The translations under genes were made by a program, and so were the position numbers. The notes under the pieces are model-generated. The model was not told the DNA's origin. It saw nothing but the letters and a program-made list of their open reading frames with translations, and did no database searches. A DNA stretch of 64,000 bases from Flavimobilis sp052324925 (GTDB taxonomy: Bacteria; Actinomycetota; Actinomycetes; Actinomycetales; Cellulomonadaceae): assembly GCA_052324925.1 (NCBI GenBank), contig JBQPRE010000003.1. One strand, given 5' to 3'. Positions 47,095 to 55,110 of this stretch are shown one piece after another (position 1 is the first letter of the stretch; the number at the start of each line of letters is the position of its first letter).

Positions 47095-47116
47095 AGGCCA
47101 CCCTTCGGGGTGGCCT
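47095..47116 (+). terminator. Terminator of the first tRNA unit
   Basis: 9-bp perfect stem AGGCCACCC / GGGTGGCCT with a TTCG tetraloop, 9 nt after tRNA-Val. Confidence 0.75.
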
Positions 47117-47236
47117 TCGTCGTTCCCGGAACCGTCCGCGGGCCTCTCGCCAGGGTTGGCCCGAGCCCCGCGCACCGGTTCGTCGTGACCGTGACACGAC
47201 CCCGGACGTGAGGCACCCCACGATGGCGCTGTCGTT

Positions 47237-47266
47237 TTGGAAAACTGCGGGTCAGTGGACTATCTT
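47237..47266 (+). promoter_or_regulatory. Promoter of the second Gly-Val tRNA unit
   Basis: TTGGAA (47237-47242), an 18-nt spacer and TATCTT (47261-47266); closely parallels the first unit's promoter. Confidence 0.6.
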
Positions 47267-47309
47267 TGGTGAGCACCGCGCGGCCCGGGAGACCGGAACG
47301 CGATGGCGT

Positions 47310-47381
47310 GCGGATGTGGCTCAGTGGTAGAGCATCACCTTGCCAAGGTGAGGGTCGCGGGTTCGAATCCCGTCATCCGCT
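47310..47381 (+). tRNA. tRNA-Gly (anticodon GCC), copy 2
   Basis: 72 nt, base-for-base the same as the gene at 46819-46890, including the CGGAGA that follows it. Confidence 0.96.
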
Positions 47382-47456
47382 CGGAGAAGTTCCCCACCCG
47401 AGCCGTCCTCGTGGCGGCTCGTCGTGCGGATCCCCCCAGCGCCTGGCAACAGGCAC

Positions 47457-47528
47457 GGGCGATTGGCGCAGCGGTAGCGCGCTTCCCTGACACGGAAGAG
47501 GTCACTGGTTCGATCCCAGTATCGCCCA
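47457..47528 (+). tRNA. tRNA-Val (anticodon GAC), copy 2
   Basis: 72 nt, identical to the gene at 47014-47085. Confidence 0.96.
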
Positions 47529-47533
47529 CCAGC

Positions 47534-47561
47534 CGAAGGCCACCCCACGGGGTGGCGTTCG
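47534..47561 (+). terminator. Terminator of the second tRNA unit
   Basis: GCCACCC / GGGTGGC with a CACG loop, extended by CGAA/TTCG beyond one mismatch. Confidence 0.65.
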
Positions 47562-47631
47562 TCGTCTCCAGGCCACGCTCCCCGCGGGAATCTGTGGACC
47601 GAAGTCCCACGAATGCCCCAGCACCGCCGTC

Positions 47632-47637
47632 AATAAT
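47632..47637 (+). promoter_or_regulatory. -10 hexamer of the leaderless regulator gene
   Basis: AATAAT (five of six bases of TATAAT), then 6 nt, then ATG; no Shine-Dalgarno. Confidence 0.5.
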
Positions 47638-47643
47638 CGACGC

Positions 47644-48477
47644 ATGAGCAACCGTCGCGTCACCACGTACCGTGCGCTCGCGTCGGCGAGCAGGGTCGCT
47701 CTGCTCGACGCCCTCCAGCACCGTGACGGGATGACCGTCAACGAGCTCGCTGAGATCGCCGGCATCCACCCGAACACCGCACGCGAGCACCTGGGGCGGC
47801 TCATCGACGCAGGCTTCGTCGCGTGCGAGCCCGAGGAGCGCCGCACGAGGGGCCGTCCGCGCATGCTCTACCGCATGGTCGCCACCCCCGACCCCGTCGC
47901 CACCCCCGGGCGCGCGGCCGACGAGCGTGACGCGACCGCGCGCGAAGAGCTCCTGCGTCTTCTCGTCCAGGGATTCGGGACGGGGACCCCCGCCGACGTC
48001 GAGCGAGCACGCGACCTGGGGCGTGGCGCGGCTCTCGATCCCGGGACCCTGCTCGGTTCCCCCTCTCACGGGCCCCGCTTCGACGACACTCACTCCGCCT
48101 CCGCGGACATCGAAGACGATGGCCGCACACAGATCGCGCTGCTCGAGGATCACCTCGTGGCGACGGGCTTCGACCCGGCCGTGAGCGAGAACGGCATGGA
48201 GTACACGACGCACGGGTGCCCGTTCTTCGACCTCGCGCGCAAGCATCCAGACGTCGTCTGTCGGCTTCACGAGGGACTCCTCGAGGGCGTGCTCGCCCGC
48301 AGCCGCGGCCCGTGGATGCTCGACCGCATCGGGATGTTCGCCGCTCCCGGACAGTGCGTCGTCCGCCTCACACGCTCGGACGACACCGGCCACCGCTCCG
48401 CCGTGCACCCCTCGGCGTCCTTCCCCGAACGCGCCGCAACGACCCGCACCGAGCTTCCCACCCGCCCCCACGCCTAG
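47644..48477 (+). CDS. Winged-helix regulator with a SufR-like cysteine cluster
   Basis: 277 aa. N-terminal wHTH at about 10-75 (ALASASRVALLDALQHRDGM ... IHPNTAREHLGRLIDAGFV). The C-terminal half has GCPFFDLARKHPDVVCRLHE with Cys192 and Cys206 spaced by 13 residues, and Cys238 in PGQCVV. This matches the pattern of SufR-type [2Fe-2S] sensors, so an iron-sulfur or redox-responsive repressor/activator is likely (inference). No suf genes are in this window. It is followed 81 bp later by ppk2. Leaderless start. Confidence 0.8.
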   Translation: MSNRRVTTYRALASASRVALLDALQHRDGMTVNELAEIAGIHPNTAREHLGRLIDAGFVACEPEERRTRGRPRMLYRMVATPDPVATPGRAADERDATAREELLRLLVQGFGTGTPADVERARDLGRGAALDPGTLLGSPSHGPRFDDTHSASADIEDDGRTQIALLEDHLVATGFDPAVSENGMEYTTHGCPFFDLARKHPDVVCRLHEGLLEGVLARSRGPWMLDRIGMFAAPGQCVVRLTRSDDTGHRSAVHPSASFPERAATTRTELPTRPHA

Positions 48478-48503
48478 GCTCGGCACGGCCCGGCCGGGTG
48501 CGT

Positions 48504-48509
48504 CATACT
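48504..48509 (+). promoter_or_regulatory. Candidate -10 for ppk2
   Basis: CATACT, about 50 nt before the ppk2 ATG. Confidence 0.3.
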
Positions 48510-48558
48510 CACCGTGAAGGCGCTGCAACGACGCAGCCTCGCGGGAGAGGGAGTCACC

Positions 48559-49446
48559 ATGGGAAAGAAGACGCACGAACGGCTCGCCGCTCTCGACCAC
48601 CTCGCCCACGCGCTGCGCGTCGCTCCCGAGCCGGGCACGTTCGTCCTCGCGGACCTCGACCGTGCCGCGACGCCCTGCGTCGAGGACGCGGCGACCGCAG
48701 AGAAGCTGCGTGTGGCGCTGGGCGACGAGCTGTCCGACCTCCAAGAACGGCTCTACGCCGAGGGCCGCACGGGCGGGACCCGGTCGATCCTGCTCGTCAT
48801 CCAGGGACTCGACACGGCCGGCAAGGGCGGCATCATCCGTCACGTCGCGGGCATGGTCGACCCCCAGGGACTCTCGATCACGGCGTTCGGGGTGCCGACA
48901 CCGGAGGAACGCGAGCACGACTATCTGTGGCGGATCCGCCGCGCGCTCCCCGCGCCCGGACGGATCGGCATCTTCGACCGGTCGCACTACGAGGACGTCC
49001 TCGTCGCGCGCGTCGCCGGCCTCGTCCCGCGCGAGGTGTGGGAGGCGCGGTACGACGAGATCGTCGCGTTCGAGCGCGAGCTCGTCGCGCAGGGCACGAC
49101 GATCATCAAGGTCGCCCTCATGGTCTCCCGCGACGAGCAGTACGAGCGGCTCGCTGAGCGGCTCGAACGCCCCGACAAGCTGTGGAAGTACAAGCCGGGA
49201 GACGTCGACACGCGCCTGCAGTGGGACGCCTACCAGGAGGCCTATCAGGCGATCTTCGACCGGACGAGCACTCCCGACGCACCGTGGTACGTCATCCCCG
49301 CCGACTCCAAGGACTACGCGCGGCTCGCGGTCACGCGACTCCTCCTCGACACGCTGCGCTCGCTCGACCTCGGATGGCCCGCCGCCGACTATGACGTCGA
49401 GGTCGAGAAGAAGCGGCTCGCCGCGACCCGGTCGGCCGCCGAGTAG
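48559..49446 (+). CDS. ppk2: Polyphosphate kinase 2 family (polyphosphate:nucleotide phosphotransferase)
   Basis: Uses inorganic polyphosphate to phosphorylate nucleotides. 295 aa, one PPK2 domain. Walker A GLDTAGKGG at 83-91; Walker B FDRSHYEDV at 139-147; the lid region is rich in Arg (LWRIRRALP). The one-domain length fits class I or III; which nucleotide is preferred cannot be read from the sequence. ATG at 48559 with GAGAGGGAG 5 nt upstream. Convergent with zapE. Confidence 0.92.
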   Translation: MGKKTHERLAALDHLAHALRVAPEPGTFVLADLDRAATPCVEDAATAEKLRVALGDELSDLQERLYAEGRTGGTRSILLVIQGLDTAGKGGIIRHVAGMVDPQGLSITAFGVPTPEEREHDYLWRIRRALPAPGRIGIFDRSHYEDVLVARVAGLVPREVWEARYDEIVAFERELVAQGTTIIKVALMVSRDEQYERLAERLERPDKLWKYKPGDVDTRLQWDAYQEAYQAIFDRTSTPDAPWYVIPADSKDYARLAVTRLLLDTLRSLDLGWPAADYDVEVEKKRLAATRSAAE

Positions 49447-49462
49447 CCGCTCTCGCCGGACC

Positions 49463-49495
49463 GCTCAGGGCGTGCAGCTCAGGGCGTGCAGCTCA
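49463..49495. repeat. 14-bp tandem repeat at the zapE stop codon
   Basis: GCTCAGGGCGTGCA occurs twice in a row (49463-49476, 49477-49490), followed by GCTCA, whose TCA is the zapE stop on the minus strand. Confidence 0.85.
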
Positions 49496-50545
49496 CGGTG
49501 TGTGCGACGTGCTGCGCGTCCCGGCCTCGACCAGGGCACGCCCCTCGTGCGCGAGCGCGCCGAGGCGTGAGAGCGTGCGCAGGTACTTCTTGCGGTATCC
49601 GCCCGTGAGCATCTGCTGGGTGAAGAGCGCGGTGCGCGCGTCGCCTCCGAGCAGCACGGGAACCCCACGGTCGTAGAGCCGGTCCGCGAGGACGACGAAC
49701 CGCAGCGCCTCGTCCTGGTGCTCGATCGTCCGCACGCCACGCAGCGCGACGAGCTCGACACCGTCGAGAAGCGCGCCGTACCGGCTCGGGTGGACCGTCC
49801 GCAGGTGGGCGAGCAGGTCGTCGAAGAAGTCGCACGTCGTGCCCGGGGTGTGCGCGGCGGCCTCGACCAGGACACTGTCCGGCAGCGGGTGGGTCTCGGT
49901 GACGACGGCGCGCTGACGGTAGTCCTCACCGTCGACCCGGAGCACCTCGAAGCGCGCCGAGAGCGCCTGGATCTCGCGCAGGAAGTCCTCGGCCGCGAAG
50001 CGCCCCTCGCCCAGGGCGTCCGGCAGCGTGTTCGACGTCGCGGCGAGCGCGACATCGCGGTCGGCGAGCTCGCGCAGCAGGCGCGAGACGAGGACGGTGT
50101 CGCCCGGGTCGTCGAGCTCGAACTCGTCGATGCAGACGAGGTCGAGCGCACCGAGCGCGTCGACCGTGGCAGCGAACCCGAGCGCGCCCACGAGGTTCGT
50201 GTACGCGACGAACGTGCCGAACGCTGCTCGCTCGGGTCCCAGCGTGTGGGCGAGGGCCGCGAGGAGGTGCGTCTTGCCGACCCCGAACCCGCCGTCAAGG
50301 TAGACGGACGGAGCAGCTGTGCGCCGCCTGCGCAGCAATGCGCCGAGCCCCCGCGCCGGCGACGTGAGGCGCGCGGCAAGCTCGGCCAGGCGCTCGACCG
50401 CGGCCTGCTGCGTGGGATGCGCGGGGTCGGGCGCGTAGGAGGCGAAGGATGCGTCGTCGAAGTAGCGCGGAGGGACGAGATCGGTGAGGAGCCGCTCGCG
50501 CCCCACCACGGGACGCACGTCGCACAGCGCGGTCGGTGAGGTCAC
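49493..50545 (-). CDS. zapE: Cell division protein ZapE (AFG1-like ATPase)
   Basis: 350-aa P-loop ATPase. Walker A GGFGVGKT at 85-92, Walker B LVCIDEFELDDPGD, then SRLLRELADRDVALAATSNTLP as in AFG1/ZapE proteins. In proteobacteria ZapE interacts with the Z-ring; in actinobacteria the role is untested. The GTG at 50545 lies exactly 6 nt after TACCGT, so it is probably leaderless. Divergent from the RibD-C-like gene, which has the same promoter style. Confidence 0.9.
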   Translation of the reverse strand: MTSPTALCDVRPVVGRERLLTDLVPPRYFDDASFASYAPDPAHPTQQAAVERLAELAARLTSPARGLGALLRRRRTAAPSVYLDGGFGVGKTHLLAALAHTLGPERAAFGTFVAYTNLVGALGFAATVDALGALDLVCIDEFELDDPGDTVLVSRLLRELADRDVALAATSNTLPDALGEGRFAAEDFLREIQALSARFEVLRVDGEDYRQRAVVTETHPLPDSVLVEAAAHTPGTTCDFFDDLLAHLRTVHPSRYGALLDGVELVALRGVRTIEHQDEALRFVVLADRLYDRGVPVLLGGDARTALFTQQMLTGGYRKKYLRTLSRLGALAHEGRALVEAGTRSTSHTP

Positions 50546-50551
50546 CCGTTC

Positions 50552-50557
50552 ACGGTA
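50552..50557 (-). promoter_or_regulatory. -10 hexamer of the leaderless zapE transcript
   Basis: TACCGT, then 6 nt, then GTG. Confidence 0.5.
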
Positions 50558-50677
50558 GCTGCGCTCGGTCACCAGCCCGGGCCTCGTCCCACCGCACACA
50601 ATGCGACGCGCATCACACCGGGCGGGGTGGCGACGACGCGCTGCCGGCTCCGGGTACCGGCGGCCCGCTCCCCCGCC

Positions 50678-50683
50678 TACGCT
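50678..50683 (+). promoter_or_regulatory. -10 hexamer of the leaderless reductase gene
   Basis: TACGCT, then 6 nt, then ATG; divergent from the zapE -10 at 50552. Confidence 0.5.
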
Positions 50684-50689
50684 CGGACC

Positions 50690-51487
50690 ATGCCCGACGA
50701 CGCGCCCACCCTGCCCGCTCTCGACATCCTCCTGCCGGCGACAGCCGCCGCGACGGGGGTCGCCGCGGTGCCCGACGAGCCCGTCCTCGGGCCGCTCCTC
50801 GCGCACCCTGCCGCGAGCGACCGTCCCGGAGCCGTCGCGGACGTCTGGGTGCGGGCCAACATGATCTCGACGATCGACGGCGCCGCGTGGGGCCACGACC
50901 ACCTCTCCGGGTCGATCAACGGGCCCGCCGACCTGCGGGTCTTCGAAGTGCTGCGCGCACTGGCCGACGTCGTCCTCGTGGGCGCGGGCACCGTGCGGGC
51001 CGAGGGCTACGGTCCGGTCGAGGTGGCCGAGCGTGTGCGCGGACTGCGCCGCACCGCCGGACGCGACGATACCCTGTGGCTCGCGATCGTCACGCGCTCG
51101 GGCGAGGTGCCCGCGGCTCTCGCATCTGACCCGTCGGTCGTCGTCGCGACGGGGGTCCTCGGAGCCGCGCGGCTCGAGGGCCTCATCGACCCGGAGCGGC
51201 TCCTGGTCTGCGGGACCGATGACATCGATCTCAGGGATGTCCTCGGCTCGTTGGCCGAGCGCGGGCTGGGGCGGGTCCTCACCGAGGGTGGACCTCACCT
51301 GCTCGCTGCGTTGCTCGCGGCGGACCTCGTCGACGACCTGTGCGTGACGACGAGCCCGCACGCGGTCGGCCCCGGAGCGGGGCGGATCGTTGCCGGGGAG
51401 TCAGCCGAGGCGCATCCCGCCGCGGTGCACCTTGCAACGCTGCTGCGCGCGGACGACGTCCTCATGACGCGGTGGACGGTCGCCTAG
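50690..51487 (+). CDS. RibD C-terminal / dihydrofolate-reductase-fold protein
   Basis: 265 aa. VRANMISTIDGAAWG resembles the N.V.SLDG substrate-loop motif of pyrimidine reductases. DVVLVGAGTVRAEGYGP and VLTEGGPHLLAALL are the other family signatures. There is no deaminase domain, so it is a stand-alone reductase-like protein. In actinobacteria such genes (pyrimidine reductase family) often lie beside zapE; the true substrate is unknown. Leaderless start by the TACGCT-N6-ATG arrangement. Confidence 0.85.
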   Translation: MPDDAPTLPALDILLPATAAATGVAAVPDEPVLGPLLAHPAASDRPGAVADVWVRANMISTIDGAAWGHDHLSGSINGPADLRVFEVLRALADVVLVGAGTVRAEGYGPVEVAERVRGLRRTAGRDDTLWLAIVTRSGEVPAALASDPSVVVATGVLGAARLEGLIDPERLLVCGTDDIDLRDVLGSLAERGLGRVLTEGGPHLLAALLAADLVDDLCVTTSPHAVGPGAGRIVAGESAEAHPAAVHLATLLRADDVLMTRWTVA

Positions 51488-51519
51488 CGGCGACGGGCGG
51501 CCAGACGGCCTGCCGAGCG

Positions 51520-52263
51520 TCAGACCTCGTGCCGAACCGTGCCGCCCGCGTGTCGGATCGTCGCGCGCGCCAGCTGGTCGGTCGAGTCGATGTAGAGCGG
51601 ATCCGCGAGCAGATGGTGGTCGACGGCGATGACCGAGAGCTCGGTGCACCCGAGCACGATGATCTGCGCACCGCGCGCCACGAGGCGCTCGACGACGCCG
51701 CGCAGCGCGTCGAGATCGGCGGGGAGGCCAGCCTTGACCTGGTCGTAGATGATCGACGAGACGATCGCCTGGTCGGCCTCGTCGGGCGTGAGGGTGGTGA
51801 CGTCGTGCGCGTCGAACGCGTCCTGGTAGACCCCCGACGACGCCGTGCCGCTCGTCGCGAGCAGTCCGACCGCCCGTAGCCCCGCGACGCGTTCGCGCGC
51901 CGCGTCGACCGTCGTCGCGATGATCGAGACGAACGGCACCGTGATGGCGTCGAGGACCTGCTGCGTGAAGTAGTGCGCGGTGTTGCACGGCATGACGAGG
52001 AAGTCGGCACCGAACGCCTCGAGACGCTGGGCGTCGCGCGCGAGCACGGGGCCCGGATCGTCCGCGGAGGCACCGAGGATGAAGGCGGTACGGTCCGGGA
52101 TCGTCGCGTGGTTGAGCACGATCATGTCGACGTGGTCCTGGTCGCGCTCGGCGACCGTGAGCCTGACGACGTGATTGAGGAAGTATGCGGTGGCGAGCGG
52201 ACCCACCCCGCCGATCACTCCGACGAGGCCGTGCATCCTGAGGTTCTGCTGGTCACCGCTCAC
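51520..52263 (-). CDS. Aspartate/glutamate racemase family protein
   Basis: 247 aa. The two catalytic cysteines of cofactor-independent Asp/Glu racemases are present: Cys93 in MPCNTAHYF and Cys206 in LGCTELSVI, with the N-terminal GVIGGVGPLATA. It would supply D-Asp or D-Glu. Directly downstream of the ATP-grasp ligase. The GTG at 52263 is 6 nt after TAAGAT, whose TAA is the ligase stop codon; a further GTG at 52269 is the alternative. It thus may have its own leaderless promoter besides readthrough from gnd. Confidence 0.88.
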   Translation of the reverse strand: MSGDQQNLRMHGLVGVIGGVGPLATAYFLNHVVRLTVAERDQDHVDMIVLNHATIPDRTAFILGASADDPGPVLARDAQRLEAFGADFLVMPCNTAHYFTQQVLDAITVPFVSIIATTVDAARERVAGLRAVGLLATSGTASSGVYQDAFDAHDVTTLTPDEADQAIVSSIIYDQVKAGLPADLDALRGVVERLVARGAQIIVLGCTELSVIAVDHHLLADPLYIDSTDQLARATIRHAGGTVRHEV

Positions 52264-52269
52264 CCGCAC

Positions 52270-52275
52270 ATCTTA
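52270..52275 (-). promoter_or_regulatory. -10 hexamer of the racemase overlapping the ligase stop codon
   Basis: TAAGAT (first three bases = TAA stop of the ligase), then 6 nt, then GTG. Confidence 0.4.
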
Positions 52276-53532
52276 GGCGCGTGCCCTGGGCAGGTAGCGC
52301 GCGAACTTGCGGACCTGGTTGAGCTGGGCGACGACGAGGTAGGCGATGCGGCGCGGGTCGGTCTCGGCTCGGTACCACAGCGGGTTCGTGGCGCGGCCCG
52401 ACCGGCCCAGGCCCGTGACCTTCGCGCGCAGGCTCGCGTCGGCGACGTGGCGACGCACGAGGAACTTCGGGATCATCGCGTACAGATGCTCTCCGAGGAG
52501 GTGGCTCGGTGCGCCCTCGGGAAGCGGGGGCAGGTTCTGGATGAGCTCGCGCACGTACAGCTCGACGTGGTTGACGCCGGCCGCCGTGATGTAGAAGTTC
52601 GAGCGGCCCAGGCGCGGGTTGAGCTCGAAGAACACGGTGCGTCCGTCGCGCGGGTCGTACTTCATGTCGAAGTTCGCGTACCCGCGCCAGCCGACCTTGC
52701 GCAAGAGCGCGCTCGCCTGAGCAACCGTCTCGGGGTCGTGGCCCGTGATGATCGCGGCGGGGTTGCCGAGCGCGCCGGGCGTGTGCTCCTCGAGCAGCAC
52801 GTGACCCGATGCGGAGAAGACGACCTCGCCCGCTGCGTCGACGTAGCACGTGAGGATGCGCATGCCCGAGTCGTCGCCCGGGATGAAGTCCTGGACGAGG
52901 AACGTGCCGGTGTACCCGGCCGCGCGCACGCGCGCAAGCAGGTCGTCGAGGTCGCCGGGTGTGGCGACGTTGAAGACCTTCTTCTTCCCGGGGAACTCCA
53001 CGTGGTGGTAGAGGCTCGAGTCGGCGGCCTTGGCGATCACGGGGAAGCGCAGGGCCGAGGCATCGATCGGCTCGGTCGAGCGCACGTCGTGCACGATCGT
53101 CGTGGGGTGGGAGATGCCGAGCTCGGCGCACAGGGAGCCGAAGCGCTCCTTGTCCGTCATGACGTCGAGCGGACCTTGTTCGACGTACGGGATCGTGTAG
53201 GCGGGGTCGATGCGGTCGCGCTGCTCGACGATCGTGCGCACGTGCCAGTCCGCGGAGCCCAGCAGGATGAGCTGGGAGTCACGGTGCTCGGCGGCGATGC
53301 GCGCAAGCACGGCGACCGCCGCGTCGGCGTCGTCAAGGTGAGGCTCGACGACGTGCTCGAGGATCCGAGAGTGCCGCACGAGGCCGGTCGAGACCGACGA
53401 GACGACGATCGCGCGGACGCCGTAAGCCTCGTGAAAGGTGCGGGCGAGGGAGTACGCACCGATGTCCCCGCCCAGCACGACCGGCTGGAGGCGCTGAGCG
53501 GGGACGAGGGCGCGCTGGGCGCGACGTGTCAT
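52273..53532 (-). CDS. ATP-grasp amino-acid ligase resembling D-aspartate ligase (Aslfm type)
   Basis: 419 aa. Collinear features remembered from Enterococcus faecium Aslfm: LGGDIGAYSLARTFHEAYG near 20-38, FPGKKKVF near 180, VQDFIPGDDSGMR at 213-225, GYANFDMKYDPRDG at 284-297, and the metal-binding ELNPRLGRSNFY at 303-314. Aslfm adds D-Asp to the peptidoglycan precursor side chain. Here the product could be a D-Asp or D-Glu bridge. It overlaps the gnd stop by 4 nt (ATGA) and is followed by the racemase, giving a gnd-ligase-racemase unit. The exact amino acid is inference. Confidence 0.82.
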   Translation of the reverse strand: MTRRAQRALVPAQRLQPVVLGGDIGAYSLARTFHEAYGVRAIVVSSVSTGLVRHSRILEHVVEPHLDDADAAVAVLARIAAEHRDSQLILLGSADWHVRTIVEQRDRIDPAYTIPYVEQGPLDVMTDKERFGSLCAELGISHPTTIVHDVRSTEPIDASALRFPVIAKAADSSLYHHVEFPGKKKVFNVATPGDLDDLLARVRAAGYTGTFLVQDFIPGDDSGMRILTCYVDAAGEVVFSASGHVLLEEHTPGALGNPAAIITGHDPETVAQASALLRKVGWRGYANFDMKYDPRDGRTVFFELNPRLGRSNFYITAAGVNHVELYVRELIQNLPPLPEGAPSHLLGEHLYAMIPKFLVRRHVADASLRAKVTGLGRSGRATNPLWYRAETDPRRIAYLVVAQLNQVRKFARYLPRARA

Positions 53533-54962
53533 GCGGGCTGCTCGGAGCGGTCCCCCGACCACTCCGTGTGGAACACGCCGTCGGTATCGACCCGCTGGTA
53601 GGTGTGCGCTCCGAAGAAGTCGCGCTGCGCCTGGATGAGGTTCGCGGGAAGACGCTCGGCACGGACGCCGTCGTAGTACGCGAGCGACGACGAGAACGCG
53701 GGGGTGGGCACCCCGTTGAGCGCCGCCTGCGCGACGATGCGACGCCAGGCGCTGACGCCCTGGCCGACCTGCTCCGTGAAGTACGGGTCGGCGAGCAGGA
53801 GCGAAAGCTCAGGGTTGCGCTCGTAGGCCTCGGTGATGCGGTTGAGGAAGCGGGCTCGGATGATGCAGCCCCCGCGCCAGATGCGCGCCATGGCACCGCG
53901 GTCGATGTTCCAGCCGAGCTCGGCCGATGCCGCGGCGATCTGGTCGAAGCCCTGGGAGTACGCGACGACCTTGGAGGAGTAGAGCGCGAGGCGGACGTCC
54001 TCGATGAACGCGGCGCGGTCGCTGACCTGCCACGTTCCGGCCTCGGCCTGCAGGACACGACCGGCCTCGCGCTGCGGGACGGAGCCGGACAGCGCGCGGG
54101 CGAACGTGGCCTCGGCGATGCCCGTGATCGGCACGCCGAGGTCGAGTGCGTTCTGGACGGTCCAGCGGCCCGTGCCCTTCTGCTCGGCGCGGTCGAGCAC
54201 GACGTCGACGAACGCCTTGCCGGTCGCGGCGTCGACGTGAGCGAGGACGTCGGCGGTGATCTCGATGAGGAAGGACTCAAGGTCACCCTTGTTCCACTCG
54301 GCGAAGATCTCGCCGATCTCCTTCGCGGAGGCACCCAGGCCCTGCTTGAGCAGGTCGTAGGCCTCGGCGATGAGCTGCATGTCGGCGTACTCGATGCCGT
54401 TGTGGACCATCTTGACGAAGTGGCCGGCGCCGTCGGGGCCGACGTACGTGCAGCAGGGAACACCGTCGACCTTGGCCGAGATGTCCTCGAGGATCGGGCC
54501 CAGCCACTCGTAGGACTCGGGTGAGCCGCCCGGCATGATCGAAGGACCGTTGAGCGCGCCCTCCTCGCCGCCGGAGACGCCCGCGCCGACGAAGTGCAGG
54601 CCGTGCGCCTTGAGCTCGACCTCGCGCCGACGCGTGTCGGGGAAGTGAGCGTTGCCGGCGTCGATGACGATGTCGCCCTCGTCGAGGAGCGGAATGAGCT
54701 CGGCGATGACAGCGTCGGTTGCCGCGCCCGCCTTCACCATGATGACGACCTTGCGAGGCCGCGCGAGCGAGGCGACGAAGTCAGCCATCGACTCCGAGGC
54801 CACGAAGTCGCCGTCGTCGCCGTGATCGGCGATGAGGGACTCGGTCTTGGCGTACGACCGGTTGTGAACTGCCACGGTGTACCCGTGACGGGCGAAGTTG
54901 CGGGCCAGGTTGCGACCCATCACCGCTAGCCCGGTGACACCGATCTGCGCACGTGCCGTCAT
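53529..54962 (-). CDS. gnd: 6-phosphogluconate dehydrogenase, decarboxylating
   Basis: Oxidative pentose phosphate pathway: 6-phosphogluconate to ribulose 5-phosphate, CO2 and NADPH. 477 aa, the long GndA-type length. Rossmann GVTGLAVMGRNLARNFARHG at the N-terminus (GLAVMGRNLA core), substrate loop VSGGEEGA, catalytic Lys/Asn in GHFVKMVHNGIEY. ATG at 54962 with GGAGAG 8 nt upstream. The first gene of the gnd-ligase-racemase cluster. Confidence 0.96.
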   Translation of the reverse strand: MTARAQIGVTGLAVMGRNLARNFARHGYTVAVHNRSYAKTESLIADHGDDGDFVASESMADFVASLARPRKVVIMVKAGAATDAVIAELIPLLDEGDIVIDAGNAHFPDTRRREVELKAHGLHFVGAGVSGGEEGALNGPSIMPGGSPESYEWLGPILEDISAKVDGVPCCTYVGPDGAGHFVKMVHNGIEYADMQLIAEAYDLLKQGLGASAKEIGEIFAEWNKGDLESFLIEITADVLAHVDAATGKAFVDVVLDRAEQKGTGRWTVQNALDLGVPITGIAEATFARALSGSVPQREAGRVLQAEAGTWQVSDRAAFIEDVRLALYSSKVVAYSQGFDQIAAASAELGWNIDRGAMARIWRGGCIIRARFLNRITEAYERNPELSLLLADPYFTEQVGQGVSAWRRIVAQAALNGVPTPAFSSSLAYYDGVRAERLPANLIQAQRDFFGAHTYQRVDTDGVFHTEWSGDRSEQPA

Positions 54963-55098
54963 CGTGTGAACTCTCCCTCCGGATGAACAAGTACCACCAG
55001 CGAGGATATCCCTCGCGGTTCTCTGCCCGCCCGGACGACCAGCATGTGTCAGTGACCGTCCGCGGCGTGGCGCACGGACCGCTCGGCGGCCTCCTGCC

Positions 55099-55104
55099 TA
55101 CAGT
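55099..55104 (+). promoter_or_regulatory. -10 hexamer of the leaderless DUF3000 gene
   Basis: TACAGT, then 6 nt, then ATG. Confidence 0.5.
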
Positions 55105-55110
55105 GGCGCC

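Noticed and set aside
46819..47528. tRNA repeats as a mobile-element attachment region or a CRISPR-like array
   Set aside because: Repeats are whole tRNA genes with promoters and terminators; there is no integrase, no partial tRNA copy and no regular short spacers.
51488..51519. A terminator between the convergent reductase and racemase genes
   Set aside because: Only a short GGCC-type imperfect stem is visible in the 32-bp gap, too weak to call.
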